Made by a program: the position numbers and the translations under genes. Shown piece by piece: positions 34,295-42,861 of a DNA stretch of 64,000 nucleotides (position 1 is its first letter; each line of letters opens with the position of its first letter). The stretch is taken from NCBI GenBank assembly GCA_946186375.1, contig CAMHMZ010000010.1:1-64000 (forward strand), written 5' to 3'. The notes under the pieces were generated by a model, which worked only from the letters and a program-made list of their open reading frames with translations, ran no database searches and was not told the origin of the DNA. Origin of the DNA: an uncultured Clostridia bacterium (GTDB lineage: Bacteria; Bacillota; Clostridia; Oscillospirales; Oscillospiraceae).

Positions 34295-34470
34295 ACGATT
34301 GAAAATCGTATTATTGCCGGTGAGCTTTCTGCTCACCGGCAAGGGCGCATTGCGCCCTTGAAGAAACCGTGTAATACCAATCTCGAGCAAAGCCTGTGCT
34401 TTGCTCGGCGCAGCAGTGGCTGCGCATAAACCGCTTGATTATCAAGCGGTTTATTGAAGATTGGTATTAT
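34295..34470. repeat. Six-hairpin locus with a cloverleaf-like unit
   Basis: In order: ACGATT/AATCGT (34295-34309); GCCGGTGAGC/GCTCACCGGC (34316-34340); a 10-bp CAAGGGCGCA hairpin (34340-34360); then an 11-bp outer stem TAATACCAATC/GATTGGTATTA (34372-34382 with 34459-34469) enclosing three hairpins: CGAGCAAAGC/GCTTTGCTCG (34384-34407), GCGCAGC/GCTGCGC (34408-34425) and ATAAACCGCTTGAT/ATCAAGCGGTTTAT (34426-34454). Only five bases of the unit lie outside stems and loops. It sits between the recombinase and the mob genes and could be an oriT, a MITE or a structured RNA. Confidence 0.85.
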
Positions 34471-34751
34471 AGCGCCATTTCTCGCTTGACCGCCCGCTGT
34501 TTTTGCTCAACGGCCTGCTTCTCCTTCTCCATTTCCAACTCCCGGATCCGTGTTTTGTTGTAGAGCAGAAGATCCCGGATCGATTCCTTCATGTTTCCGT
34601 TCCCGGAATGAAAGACCGCGACCAGATACTTCTTGGCCTTGTACTCCTTGTAGAGCGGCTTTAAGGAATCCAGCAGCTCCTGATCTTGGCTCTCCGCACG
34701 GGTGAGCCAGATGTTCACACGTTTTTCCTTGTCTTTGACTTCAATTTCCAT
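34467..34751 (-). CDS. Small mobilization-region protein, 94 aa
   Basis: This 94-residue charged protein has an N-terminal beta/alpha part (MEIEVKDKEKRVNIWLTRAE) and a basic C-terminal coiled coil (about 60-94). I recognise no named domain. Position downstream of the relaxase on the same strand (76-base gap) suggests an accessory role in mobilization. The stop codon lies inside the outer stem of the cloverleaf unit. RBS GTGAGGTGAGC precedes the ATG. Confidence 0.65.
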   Translation of the reverse strand: MEIEVKDKEKRVNIWLTRAESQDQELLDSLKPLYKEYKAKKYLVAVFHSGNGNMKESIRDLLLYNKTRIRELEMEKEKQAVEQKQRAVKREMAL

Positions 34752-34827
34752 TTGCTCACCTCACTTTTAATTCTTCCAAATCTTTCCGTTGTCTATGCAC
34801 GGTTTCTCAAATTGTGTTTGTGATAAC

Positions 34828-36294
34828 TTAACGCTCTTGTTCATGGGTTCTCTCTCTTCTCGGTTTCAGATAGCTTTCCAAGGTTCCTTGGATGCCGCGC
34901 AGCTTGAGCATCTCGTCGCGGGCGACTTTCACCTGGGGCGCTTCCTTTTCCAAGCTCGCTTTCAATTCGGCGACTTCCTTTTTCCAGTCAGCCACCGTGG
35001 TGTCTGTCCACTGTTTGCCGGGGCTGAACTCATTGAGAACTCTCCGCGCCCGTTCGAACAGGATCAGTTCGGAGTCGTGTTCTGCCCGGTATTTCTCCTT
35101 TGCCTTTTTGAATCGATGCCCATTCAGAGCTTCTTTGATCGGTAGATACTTTTTGTAAATCGCAGCCTGCTTGATTGCTTCGTTCAGTTTTTTGACCCGA
35201 GCCTCGTTGTTTTTCACACGCTCTGTCAGCTCATCGTAGAATTTGCTGGTCTCTGTAACTTTGGCATCGAGCTCGTCCGCATTGGTGATCCCCATCTCCT
35301 GCAGATCGATCAGCGCCTGCGATGCTTCCTGAATATGGCGGAGAGATTTGCTGCGGGACGGAAGATTGTTCAACTGCTCCTGCACGACCCAGGCCAGCGA
35401 TGGCTCTTCCGGCGTAGGGAGTTGATTCAGTTCCTCCCGTGCGGTTTGCAGCCATTCCCTCAGATCTTTAAGCTTGCGTTCCGTCTCGCGGATCACGGCG
35501 TTGAGCTGCCGGACGAAGCGGTTGTAATCGCCGATCTCGGTGCGGATACCCTTCTTTTCCATCGCATGTACTGCGGGACCTTCGTGGATCTGCGCGAGCA
35601 TTTCCACGCCCTGCCGCTCATAGGAGCGATTGTCCAGGTGAATGTCCAGGCCCTTTTCCGCAAACTTTTCGTTGCAGAGCCTTGCCCAGCTCGCGCGCAA
35701 TTCTTCCAGCGCGCCGCGTTTGTCGAGACCGTTGCAGCTGCGGCTTTCGGTTTTGTATCTTCTGCGTTTTTCATCCCAGATGCGATCACCGTTTTCATCC
35801 AGAACGAAAACCTGCTCCTGCTTTTTGCCGAAAAGACCGTTGGGTTCGATGGCCCGCATGGGGATCAGAACGTGCATGTGCGGGTTGGGTGTGCCGCCCG
35901 GCTCGCGCTCGGGATCGTGCACCGCATAATCGCAGATCAATCCTTTCGAGACGAAATTCTCCTGCAGGAATCGCAGTGCCAGCTCCATGTTTTCTTCGTA
36001 TGTGAATTCGTTCTGGAAAGAAAACTCGTCGCTGTAGGCCAGCTGCGCGTCGCGCCTTCGCTCGTTTTTCTCCACGGCATTCCATAAGGTTTGCCGATCT
36101 GCGTATTCGGGCGGCGCGTGTGCGGGAAGAAGAATCCCGCTGCACACAACGCCGCGCTTTCGTGTGTAGTCGCTGGTCTCACCGTAGCGTTCACTGTGTA
36201 GTTTTTCGCCGGCGCGGTAGGCAGCTGATGCCATTACGCTTGCTCCTTTGGCGCGGGAGATGACATCGCGGTGATAATGATAGAGGGCGATCAG
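34828..36294 (-). CDS. MobA/MobL-family relaxase
   Basis: This relaxase nicks oriT and stays linked to the 5' end during transfer. The 488-residue reading begins at CTG 36294 (IALYHYHRDVISRAKG), overlapping the upstream stop as CTGA. That start supplies the N-terminal strand and region before ASAAYRAGEKL that the family needs; the first ATG at 36234 would cut it off. The HxH metal motif is in NPHMHVLIPMR (about residue 140), and a long coiled C-terminal half follows (240-488). The gene is in a minus-strand mob operon between the two accessory genes. Confidence 0.85.
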   Translation of the reverse strand: MIALYHYHRDVISRAKGASVMASAAYRAGEKLHSERYGETSDYTRKRGVVCSGILLPAHAPPEYADRQTLWNAVEKNERRRDAQLAYSDEFSFQNEFTYEENMELALRFLQENFVSKGLICDYAVHDPEREPGGTPNPHMHVLIPMRAIEPNGLFGKKQEQVFVLDENGDRIWDEKRRRYKTESRSCNGLDKRGALEELRASWARLCNEKFAEKGLDIHLDNRSYERQGVEMLAQIHEGPAVHAMEKKGIRTEIGDYNRFVRQLNAVIRETERKLKDLREWLQTAREELNQLPTPEEPSLAWVVQEQLNNLPSRSKSLRHIQEASQALIDLQEMGITNADELDAKVTETSKFYDELTERVKNNEARVKKLNEAIKQAAIYKKYLPIKEALNGHRFKKAKEKYRAEHDSELILFERARRVLNEFSPGKQWTDTTVADWKKEVAELKASLEKEAPQVKVARDEMLKLRGIQGTLESYLKPRRERTHEQER

Positions 36295-36608
36295 GGATCA
36301 CCTTCTTCCAAAAGAAAGTCGAGCGCGTCGTTTACCTCCGGCATGTCGAGCAGGAAGTCGATCGTGTCGTAGATTTTCGGAATGCTCAGCCGCTTCATTT
36401 CCGGCCTGCGGCTTTCAAAGGCCGCGCCGTATTGGATCAGCCGATGCGTGCGTGCACGGTCACATTTCTTTCGCAGGTACCTTTCTTTTTGCCGATCCCG
36501 TTCCAGATTGTTCGTCAGGATCTCGAGCTCGTTTTCCCGCTTTTCGATCTGATCGCGTTTTTCATCCAGCTGGTCGCTGAGCCATTCTTGATATTGCTTT
36601 TCTGTCAT
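36291..36608 (-). CDS. Mobilization accessory protein, DUF3847-like
   Basis: This 105-residue protein has an N-terminal coiled coil (about 1-48), then RARTHRLIQYGAAFESRRPE and a C-terminal helical part ending LEEGDP. It resembles the small DUF3847-type proteins encoded before MobA-type relaxases in clostridial elements. Its TGA overlaps the relaxase start, implying coupled translation. It probably helps the relaxase bind oriT, but this is inferred from position. Confidence 0.65.
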   Translation of the reverse strand: MTEKQYQEWLSDQLDEKRDQIEKRENELEILTNNLERDRQKERYLRKKCDRARTHRLIQYGAAFESRRPEMKRLSIPKIYDTIDFLLDMPEVNDALDFLLEEGDP

Positions 36609-36644
36609 TCGTGTATCCTCCTAAAATTTTATGATGAGTTAATG

Positions 36645-36845
36645 CCCTCACTTACTAGGCAGTGGGATAGTCGTTTTTACACCCCTTACGGATATTTTTT
36701 TCACTCTTCTGCTTGTACAGAGAGGAAATCTTCCCTCACTAAACGAGGCAGTGAGAAAGGCGTTTTTACAACCTGCCGGGGGAAATTTTTTTTGCAAACG
36801 AACAATAGTCCCTTCACTATACGAGGCAGTGAGAACGGCGATTTT
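36645..36845. repeat. Three spaced direct repeats, candidate oriT or iterons
   Basis: Units starting at 36645, 36733 and 36810 share CCCT(C/T)ACT...GAGGCAGTGAG...CG.TTTTTA-type sequence. Each holds a small inverted repeat (CACT...AGTG), and the first two are followed by T-rich tracts after about 45 bases. They occupy the gap just upstream of the mob operon, the usual place for an oriT, and are too few and too divergent for a CRISPR array. 36609-37314 has no gene that I can support. Confidence 0.65.
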
Positions 36846-37069
36846 ATGGCATTGAGCAGAAAATTTATGAAAAATCTCCTCACTTCCCTATTCCACAACT
36901 TTTTCGGATTTGACCCACTTTTTCTGAAAAAATATTGTGTGCTTTTCAAAAGCAAAAGCCGGGCAGTGTCAGCAGAACGTGGATATCCTGTGACGCCGCC
37001 CGGCTTGTCCGGTGCTTGCATTTAAAAAGCTTGCGCTGTTCAATTATTCATTCGTTTTTGTGCGGGATA

Positions 37070-37206
37070 GCTGCATTTGCAGCGAAAGGGCGGAGCCCTT
37101 TCCGGAACAAAGTTCCGCAGTTTTTTCAAAAAAGTATTTGAAAAAACTGTGATTGACGCACGTATCACAGGAGTGATACATAAGTGCGCCCTTAGATTCC
37201 TAAGGG
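37070..37206. repeat. Second cluster of six consecutive hairpins
   Basis: GCTGCA/TGCAGC (37070-37083), AAAGGGC/GCCCTTT (37085-37101), CGGAAC/GTTCCG (37103-37117), a 13-bp CAGTTTTTTCAAA stem (37118-37149), GTATCAC/GTGATAC (37162-37179) and CCCTTAG/CTAAGGG (37189-37206) follow one another with little spacing. It lies between the mob operon and the Fic gene, mirroring the hairpin cluster at the other side of the mob genes. Confidence 0.8.
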
Positions 37207-37248
37207 ATTTTTTGAAAAGAAAAGTGAACGCATCTTGCGCGATTCTGT

Positions 37249-37277
37249 TTGATATAACAGCGTAAGCATGGTAAAAT
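37249..37277 (+). promoter_or_regulatory. Promoter of the Fic gene
   Basis: TTGATA (37249-37254), a 17-base spacer and TAAAAT (37272-37277) lie 38 bases upstream of the start. Confidence 0.65.
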
Positions 37278-37314
37278 ATCTTTGGAAATGCACAATGGGA
37301 AGGAGTTGAAGTTC

Positions 37315-38409
37315 ATGCCGGAGCAGGACAGATGGCAGCTTGAATTGAGTGAATACATCCGCCAGGGCGAGCCGGAGCGCGCCGAAAAAAGTGCTGCCTG
37401 GCAAACGGCCATCGGACTCCAGGCCGTGGATGGGCTGAAAACTTCGACCTATTTGTTGGAGACCGCGAAGGCGCACATCGAAGGCGACATTGACATTGCC
37501 GGGGCGCAGCGCCGCATCCAAAGCTACTACAAAGAGCAGGCCAACCGCAAAGCGGTGGAAGACGGCACCATGGAGGCGGATATCGTTTCCGCGCGGATCA
37601 CCGAGTTGCTGGGAGAGAAAACATTTCAGTTTTCTCCGGCTGAGCTGCAGAGTATTCACCGTCGTTTGTTTACCGGTGTGTTCGATCATGCGGGAGAATT
37701 CCGCACCTACAACATCACAAAAAATGAGTGGGTGCTCGGCGGCGATACGGTCGTGTATTCGTCCTGGGAGAGCATCCGCGACACGCTGGATTATGATTTT
37801 TCGCAGGAAAAACAGTTCTCCTATGATGCACTTTCTGTTCCGGAATCGATCAAGCACATGGCAAAGTTTGCGTCCGGCATCTGGCAGATCCATCCCTTCT
37901 GCGAGGGCAACACGCGCGCGACCGCGGTCTTCATCGTGAAGTATTTGAAGACCTTCGGCTTCTCGGTGAACAACGATGTGTTTGCCGCCAACTCCTGGTA
38001 TTTTCGCAACGCGCTTGTCCGCGCCAACTACAACAATCTGCAAAAAGGCATTCACGCCACGAGCGAGTATCTCGAAATGTTTTTTGAAAACCTGCTCCTC
38101 GGCACGCAGCATGAATTGAAGAATCGCTACCTCCATGTGGAGTATAAGAGTGAAGTCCCGGTTCAAAGTGCCAACGCTGAAATTTCAAAGTGCCAAAATG
38201 GCACTTTGGATTGCACGTTGGAAGAGCTGGCCGTGCTGAAGGCAGTGAAAGCAAATCCTGCGATCACGCAAAAGGAGCTTGCTGTTGCTGTTGGCAAATC
38301 GGAACGGACAATCAAACGCAGAATGACAGATCTGCAGGAAAAGGGATACCTCCGCCGTGCCAACGGAAAACGCAGCGGCCATTGGGAAGTGCTGGTCGAT
38401 CTCTCATAA
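37315..38409 (+). CDS. Fic-domain protein with winged-helix C-terminus
   Basis: Fic enzymes transfer AMP (or another phosphate-linked group) from a nucleotide to protein hydroxyls. The 364-residue protein has the complete active-site motif HPFCEGNTRA (about 192-201). An N-terminal helical domain contains the IEGDIDIAGAQ region typical of this subfamily, and a C-terminal winged-helix DNA-binding part (ITQKELAVAVGKSERTIKRR) suggests autoregulation. The start is ATG 37315 after GGAAGGAG. No separate antitoxin gene is visible, so any inhibition must be within the protein. In mobile elements such proteins can be toxins or regulators. Confidence 0.85.
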   Translation: MPEQDRWQLELSEYIRQGEPERAEKSAAWQTAIGLQAVDGLKTSTYLLETAKAHIEGDIDIAGAQRRIQSYYKEQANRKAVEDGTMEADIVSARITELLGEKTFQFSPAELQSIHRRLFTGVFDHAGEFRTYNITKNEWVLGGDTVVYSSWESIRDTLDYDFSQEKQFSYDALSVPESIKHMAKFASGIWQIHPFCEGNTRATAVFIVKYLKTFGFSVNNDVFAANSWYFRNALVRANYNNLQKGIHATSEYLEMFFENLLLGTQHELKNRYLHVEYKSEVPVQSANAEISKCQNGTLDCTLEELAVLKAVKANPAITQKELAVAVGKSERTIKRRMTDLQEKGYLRRANGKRSGHWEVLVDLS

Positions 38410-38441
38410 TCGCGAAAGCGATCAGGAGAACGGATACGAAA

Positions 38442-38486
38442 AAATGAGATTAACTTTTGCAAGCGCAGAAGTTAATCTCATTTTTC
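38442..38486 (+). terminator. Strong terminator after the Fic gene
   Basis: AAAATGAGATTAACTT pairs with AAGTTAATCTCATTTT around a 12-base loop, followed by TCTTTT. Confidence 0.9.
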
Positions 38487-38595
38487 TTTTGTATATGGGA
38501 ACGTAGGCGCCTAAGACCGTACTTCTTAGGGCGGTATCTCGTCTTTTTTATTCGATTCGGTCGGATTCGGTCTGTTCTTGCCGCAAGCTTTGTGC

Positions 38596-38601
38596 TATAC
38601 T
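38596..38601 (+). promoter_or_regulatory. Possible extended -10 promoter of the defence operon
   Basis: TGC before TATACT (38596-38601) forms an extended -10 with no good -35. It lies about 75 bases upstream of the MORC-like ATPase start. Confidence 0.4.
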
Positions 38602-38674
38602 GTCATTTTGTAGGATTGTATCCTTTTCCTTGTTTGTATTGCTTTACAGAAAGCTGGTGCCTGCTTTGAGAGAT

Positions 38675-40129
38675 ATGGATATGCCCCCGTTCGCTCCTGT
38701 CCTTATGGAATCAACGCGCGCAATTGGTTATAGCTTGGAAGCAGCCATCGCAGATGTTATCGATAACAGCATTGCTGCCAAAGCAGGGAAAGTATACATT
38801 TCTTTTTTCCCTGTTGGAGATGCGTATGTTTCCATTCTTGATAACGGCAAAGGAATGGACGAAACTGAAATCAATCGCGCAATGCAGTATGGGAGCAAGA
38901 GCCCTTCTGAAGAACGGGATGCTGCAGATCTGGGAAGATACGGCCTTGGACTGAAAACGGCTTCATTATCTCAATGCAGGGTATTGACAGTTGTCAGCAA
39001 ACAAGGAGACAAGCTGATTGGAAGACGATGGGACTTAGATCACGTAATAGATGTACAATCCTGGTCCCTTCTTGTGCTTGACGATGACGACTTTTGCTCT
39101 GTCCCGCATATTGAAGATCTGAAGGCATTGGAGAGCGGCACACTTGTTGTTTGGCAAAACCTTGATCGCCTTCTTATGGGAGAAGTGGACTTTGAAAAAT
39201 CGCTCGGCCGGAAAATGGATGAGGTTCGTGCGCATTTGGAACTTGTCTTTCATAGATACATTTCCGGCGAACCAGGAATAAAGCGTCTCGAGATTTACTT
39301 CAATGAGGTTAAAATCAAAGCTGCAGATCCGTTCCTGATAAAGAAAAGCACTCAGGCAATGGACACTGAAGTCTTGGTTGTGCGGGGGAAGAAGATTTTG
39401 GTCAAGCCGTTTATCCTTCCGCACATCTCAAAAATGACCTTAGAGGAAAGGGAAACGCTCGGAGGAAAAGAAGGAATCCGAAAGCAGCAGGGCTTCTATG
39501 TATATCGCAATAAGCGGCTTGTTGTTTGGGGAACATGGTTCCGGATGATGCGGCAAGGTGACATGTCAAAGCTTGCCCGCGTTATGGTTGACATTCCGAA
39601 TGATCTGGATGATCTTTGGACTCTGGATATAAAGAAATCACATGCAATTCCTCCTGCTGAGGTAAGAAACAATCTCCAGATTGTTATTGACCGCATTGCG
39701 GACAAGAGTAAACGGACATGGACATTCCGCGGCAAAAAAGAAACCACGGATAAAGTGGAACATGTGTGGACTCGTCTCAAAGCAACTGAGGGCGGGGTTA
39801 CATACGAAATCAACAGAAAGCACCCGCTTGTTGAACAGATTAATTCTGAGTTCCCCGAGGCGAAAAGAGCCGTGGAATCTCTCCTGAAGAACATTGAACG
39901 AGGCATACCGCTGAACCAGCTTTATGTTGATTTGAACAATGACGAAAAAATAGATAACGATACCGAGCTGGATGAAACAGAGGTTAGAAACACACTTGAG
40001 CAGATGCTTGCCTCTATGCCGAGCGGTATCGTACGAAAGGAATTCTTGGAGAAAATCGAACATACGGAGCCGTTCTGTGAATTCCCTGAAATGATTCAGG
40101 CACTAATTGACAAGGAGAAAAACGGATGA
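38675..40129 (+). CDS. MORC/MutL-like GHKL ATPase
   Basis: This 484-residue protein has a GHKL ATPase domain: the Mg-binding Asn in ADVIDNSIAA (about 31), DNGKGM (56-61) and GRYGLGLKTA (87-96). An S5-like domain and a C-terminal helical part follow. GHKL ATPases of this kind, related to MORC and MutL, were linked by Iyer, Abhiman and Aravind (2008) to prokaryotic restriction-modification clusters with Z1, AIPR and Vsr proteins, which matches the neighbours here. Such ATPases may form DNA clamps. The start is ATG 38675; TTG 38630 is possible. Its end overlaps the next gene by four bases. Confidence 0.85.
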   Translation: MDMPPFAPVLMESTRAIGYSLEAAIADVIDNSIAAKAGKVYISFFPVGDAYVSILDNGKGMDETEINRAMQYGSKSPSEERDAADLGRYGLGLKTASLSQCRVLTVVSKQGDKLIGRRWDLDHVIDVQSWSLLVLDDDDFCSVPHIEDLKALESGTLVVWQNLDRLLMGEVDFEKSLGRKMDEVRAHLELVFHRYISGEPGIKRLEIYFNEVKIKAADPFLIKKSTQAMDTEVLVVRGKKILVKPFILPHISKMTLEERETLGGKEGIRKQQGFYVYRNKRLVVWGTWFRMMRQGDMSKLARVMVDIPNDLDDLWTLDIKKSHAIPPAEVRNNLQIVIDRIADKSKRTWTFRGKKETTDKVEHVWTRLKATEGGVTYEINRKHPLVEQINSEFPEAKRAVESLLKNIERGIPLNQLYVDLNNDEKIDNDTELDETEVRNTLEQMLASMPSGIVRKEFLEKIEHTEPFCEFPEMIQALIDKEKNG

Positions 40130-42861
40130 ATTCTGTTGCTATGCTTGAAAGCGTCATTTCTGCAGCGGTTAATTCCCAGTATAAAGATGTTCCGCCAACG
40201 GAAGAAGAGTTTGTCACTCTGGCTAACACCATGAGGCAGAATATGGCAGGAAGTTTCCCCGTCAGTGATGATGAGTTTGAGGATATTCTGTTCCGCCTGA
40301 GATCCTCGCTGGTCATTCAGATGGATGTTGGTATTTTCATTAATGACCGAACAAGGCCTCATAAGTCTTGGTTGCCGGCAAGGCGGGCTGATTTAGACTT
40401 TTTCTTTTGGAATCGATATAAGAAGTACCTGGAAGAAGCAAAGCACTGGAATCCGCGCGTCACTGCAACATTAGACAAAGTATCGGACGAAATAGTTGAC
40501 TTGCTTGGAGATCCGGAAAGCAAAGAGCCGTTTCAGCGCAGAGGATTGGTTCTTGGCGATGTTCAGTCCGGCAAAACGGCAAACTACACAGCAATCAGCA
40601 ATAAGGCTGCAGATACAGGATATCGAATCATTATTGTGCTCGCTGGAATGATGGAAAACCTGCGCCAGCAGACACAGTCCCGATTGGATTCTGAGTTTTC
40701 GGGACGGAAAAGTGAGTACTATCTGGATCCGAAAGCAGAGCAAACAATTAAAAATCAGCCCGTTGGTGTTGGCCGATATGGGGCGGGGAAAAGGATCGCA
40801 TCGTTCACATCGGTCACGAAAGACTTTGATATCAACGTTCTGAAAAGCAATGATCTCAACCTGGAGAGCGTTTCAGATCCGATAGTTCTTGTAGTAAAAA
40901 AGAATAAGCGGATTCTGACAAACCTTATAAAGTGGCTTTCAAAAAGCAAAGATCCGGCGACCGATAAGGTCATGCTTCCGATGCTTCTGATAGATGACGA
41001 AGCGGACAACGCCTCAGTTAACACAAAAAGTGAGGATGAGTCGCCCGCAGCAATAAACGCTTGCATCCGCATGCTGCTGAACGGTTTTTATCAAGCGTCG
41101 TATCTTGGAATAACAGCCACACCCTTTGCCAATATCTTTATCAATCCTGAGACTGAGGACGAGATGCGCGGCGATGATCTGTTTCCGCGTGATTTTATCT
41201 ATTCTCTGTCGCCTCCCACAAACTACATCGGCGCGGATAGAGTATTCGGAGAAAACCCTGACTTTTCAAATGCGCTTATTCCGCTTCGAAAAGAAGAAAT
41301 GGATCTCTTCTTCCCGTTTTCACATAAAAAAGATATGGATGTCGATGCTCTTCCGCCCAGCATGTACGAAGCCATGTCGTATTTCCTGCTTTTTAATGCA
41401 ATTCGGGATGTGCGCGGTGATTATACAGAACATCGTTCCATGATGATTCATGTGAGCAGATTCACAGATGTTCAGAATAGGATCGCCGAAGCCGTGAATG
41501 AATGGCTTGTCCAGTCAAAATCTGATATACAGAACTATGCTGCGCTTTCAGAAGCGAAAAGAGAAAAAATTGGAACGCTCCGATACCTGCATAAAGTATG
41601 GGAAAAGCATGGACTTGAAGAGATTGGGCATATCAGCTGGGATGAGCTGTGCAGAACCTATCTTTACCGGGCTGTTGCACCGATCGCAGTTCGGGCGGTA
41701 AACCAGAAAACTGGAGCGACAAGCCTCGATTATTTTGCACACAAAGACGATGGCCTTCGTGTAATTGCGGTTGGAGGAAACAGCCTCTCCCGAGGGTTAA
41801 CACTGGAAGGGCTTGGTGTCAGTTACTTCTACCGCAAATCTCAGATGTACGATACACTCCTGCAGATGGGGCGCTGGTTTGGATACCGTCCGAACTATGA
41901 AGATCTTTTCAGGATTTGGATGGCAGAAGAAGCTGTTGACTGGTATGGCTACATCACAAGAGCAGCAAACGAGCTGAAGGACGAGATCGCAAAAATGAAG
42001 CTGGCAAACCAGACTCCTTTGGAATTTGGTCTCAAGGTTCGCCAGGATCCGAACTCGCTTATTGCTACCGCTCGCAACAAGATGCGCAGCGCAACAGCTG
42101 TGAGCAGACCGGTAACAGTATCTGGCAGACTCCTTGAAACACCGCGGCTTAAGTCCTCGCTTGAGGTACTGAAAAACAATGAGGCTGCTTTCAAGGCTTT
42201 TATCGATCATCTTTCAGCTGACGGGACACTCGACGAGAAAGAAAAAAAGTATTACTGGCGTGGTGTTTCAAAGGACGCTATCGTGCAGCTTCTTTTTGAT
42301 TTTGAGACGCATCCCTGGCATCTTGCTTTTCAGGGCAGAGCGCTTGCTGAGTACATTGAAGAGGCAATGGAAGATGAGAAATGGGATGTTGCTCTTGTAA
42401 CTGATGGTGAGGGAGACCCTTATCCTGGAGGACTAAAGTACGGAAATACTATTCTCCCTATCAATTCCACCGAGCGGCGGACTGTTATAGCCGATGACAA
42501 AATGGTGCGGATCAGCGGGACAAAAGTAAAGGTGGGTTCCGGCGGATGCACCCGTGTCGGCTTGTCTGAGGAGCAGATTAAGACAGCAAAAGAACGCTTC
42601 AGCCAAGCGCAACCGAACAAGAAACATATGTCCGACAGCGCATATCTGATCAAAGAGAGACAGCCGCTTCTGATGCTGCACATAATTCAAACTGATCTTG
42701 ATACCAAAGAATCTACGTGGAAAGAAAAGGTCCCTGATTATCTCTTCGCGCTGGGGGTTGGTTTCCCTGACTCCGGAAAAGGATTGAAAACAGCTAACTA
42801 TATGGTCAACATGGTTGAGCTGAAAAACTGGATGGATCCTGAAGAGGAAGATGACGAATGA
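40126..42861 (+). CDS. Z1-domain helicase-like protein
   Basis: This 911-residue protein belongs to the Z1 family (superfamily-II helicase-like, tied to restriction systems). Visible motifs are Walker A GDVQSGKTAN (about residue 145), LLIDDEADNAS (Walker B), ITATPFANI, GGNSLSRGLTLEGLG and QMGRWFGYR (arginine finger region). It probably moves on or remodels DNA using ATP. The ATGA overlap with the genes on both sides places it in a tightly coupled operon with the MORC-like ATPase and the nuclease-like gene. Confidence 0.85.
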   Translation: MNSVAMLESVISAAVNSQYKDVPPTEEEFVTLANTMRQNMAGSFPVSDDEFEDILFRLRSSLVIQMDVGIFINDRTRPHKSWLPARRADLDFFFWNRYKKYLEEAKHWNPRVTATLDKVSDEIVDLLGDPESKEPFQRRGLVLGDVQSGKTANYTAISNKAADTGYRIIIVLAGMMENLRQQTQSRLDSEFSGRKSEYYLDPKAEQTIKNQPVGVGRYGAGKRIASFTSVTKDFDINVLKSNDLNLESVSDPIVLVVKKNKRILTNLIKWLSKSKDPATDKVMLPMLLIDDEADNASVNTKSEDESPAAINACIRMLLNGFYQASYLGITATPFANIFINPETEDEMRGDDLFPRDFIYSLSPPTNYIGADRVFGENPDFSNALIPLRKEEMDLFFPFSHKKDMDVDALPPSMYEAMSYFLLFNAIRDVRGDYTEHRSMMIHVSRFTDVQNRIAEAVNEWLVQSKSDIQNYAALSEAKREKIGTLRYLHKVWEKHGLEEIGHISWDELCRTYLYRAVAPIAVRAVNQKTGATSLDYFAHKDDGLRVIAVGGNSLSRGLTLEGLGVSYFYRKSQMYDTLLQMGRWFGYRPNYEDLFRIWMAEEAVDWYGYITRAANELKDEIAKMKLANQTPLEFGLKVRQDPNSLIATARNKMRSATAVSRPVTVSGRLLETPRLKSSLEVLKNNEAAFKAFIDHLSADGTLDEKEKKYYWRGVSKDAIVQLLFDFETHPWHLAFQGRALAEYIEEAMEDEKWDVALVTDGEGDPYPGGLKYGNTILPINSTERRTVIADDKMVRISGTKVKVGSGGCTRVGLSEEQIKTAKERFSQAQPNKKHMSDSAYLIKERQPLLMLHIIQTDLDTKESTWKEKVPDYLFALGVGFPDSGKGLKTANYMVNMVELKNWMDPEEEDDE

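Noticed and set aside
34174-34390. Extending the recombinase to ATG 34390
   Set aside because: The extra 72 residues translate the hairpin cluster and have no similarity to recombinase N-termini; the catalytic domain starts right after GTG 34174.
36645-36845. Possible CRISPR array
   Set aside because: There are only three units, spacing is unequal (88 and 77 bases), the repeats diverge, and no cas genes are present.
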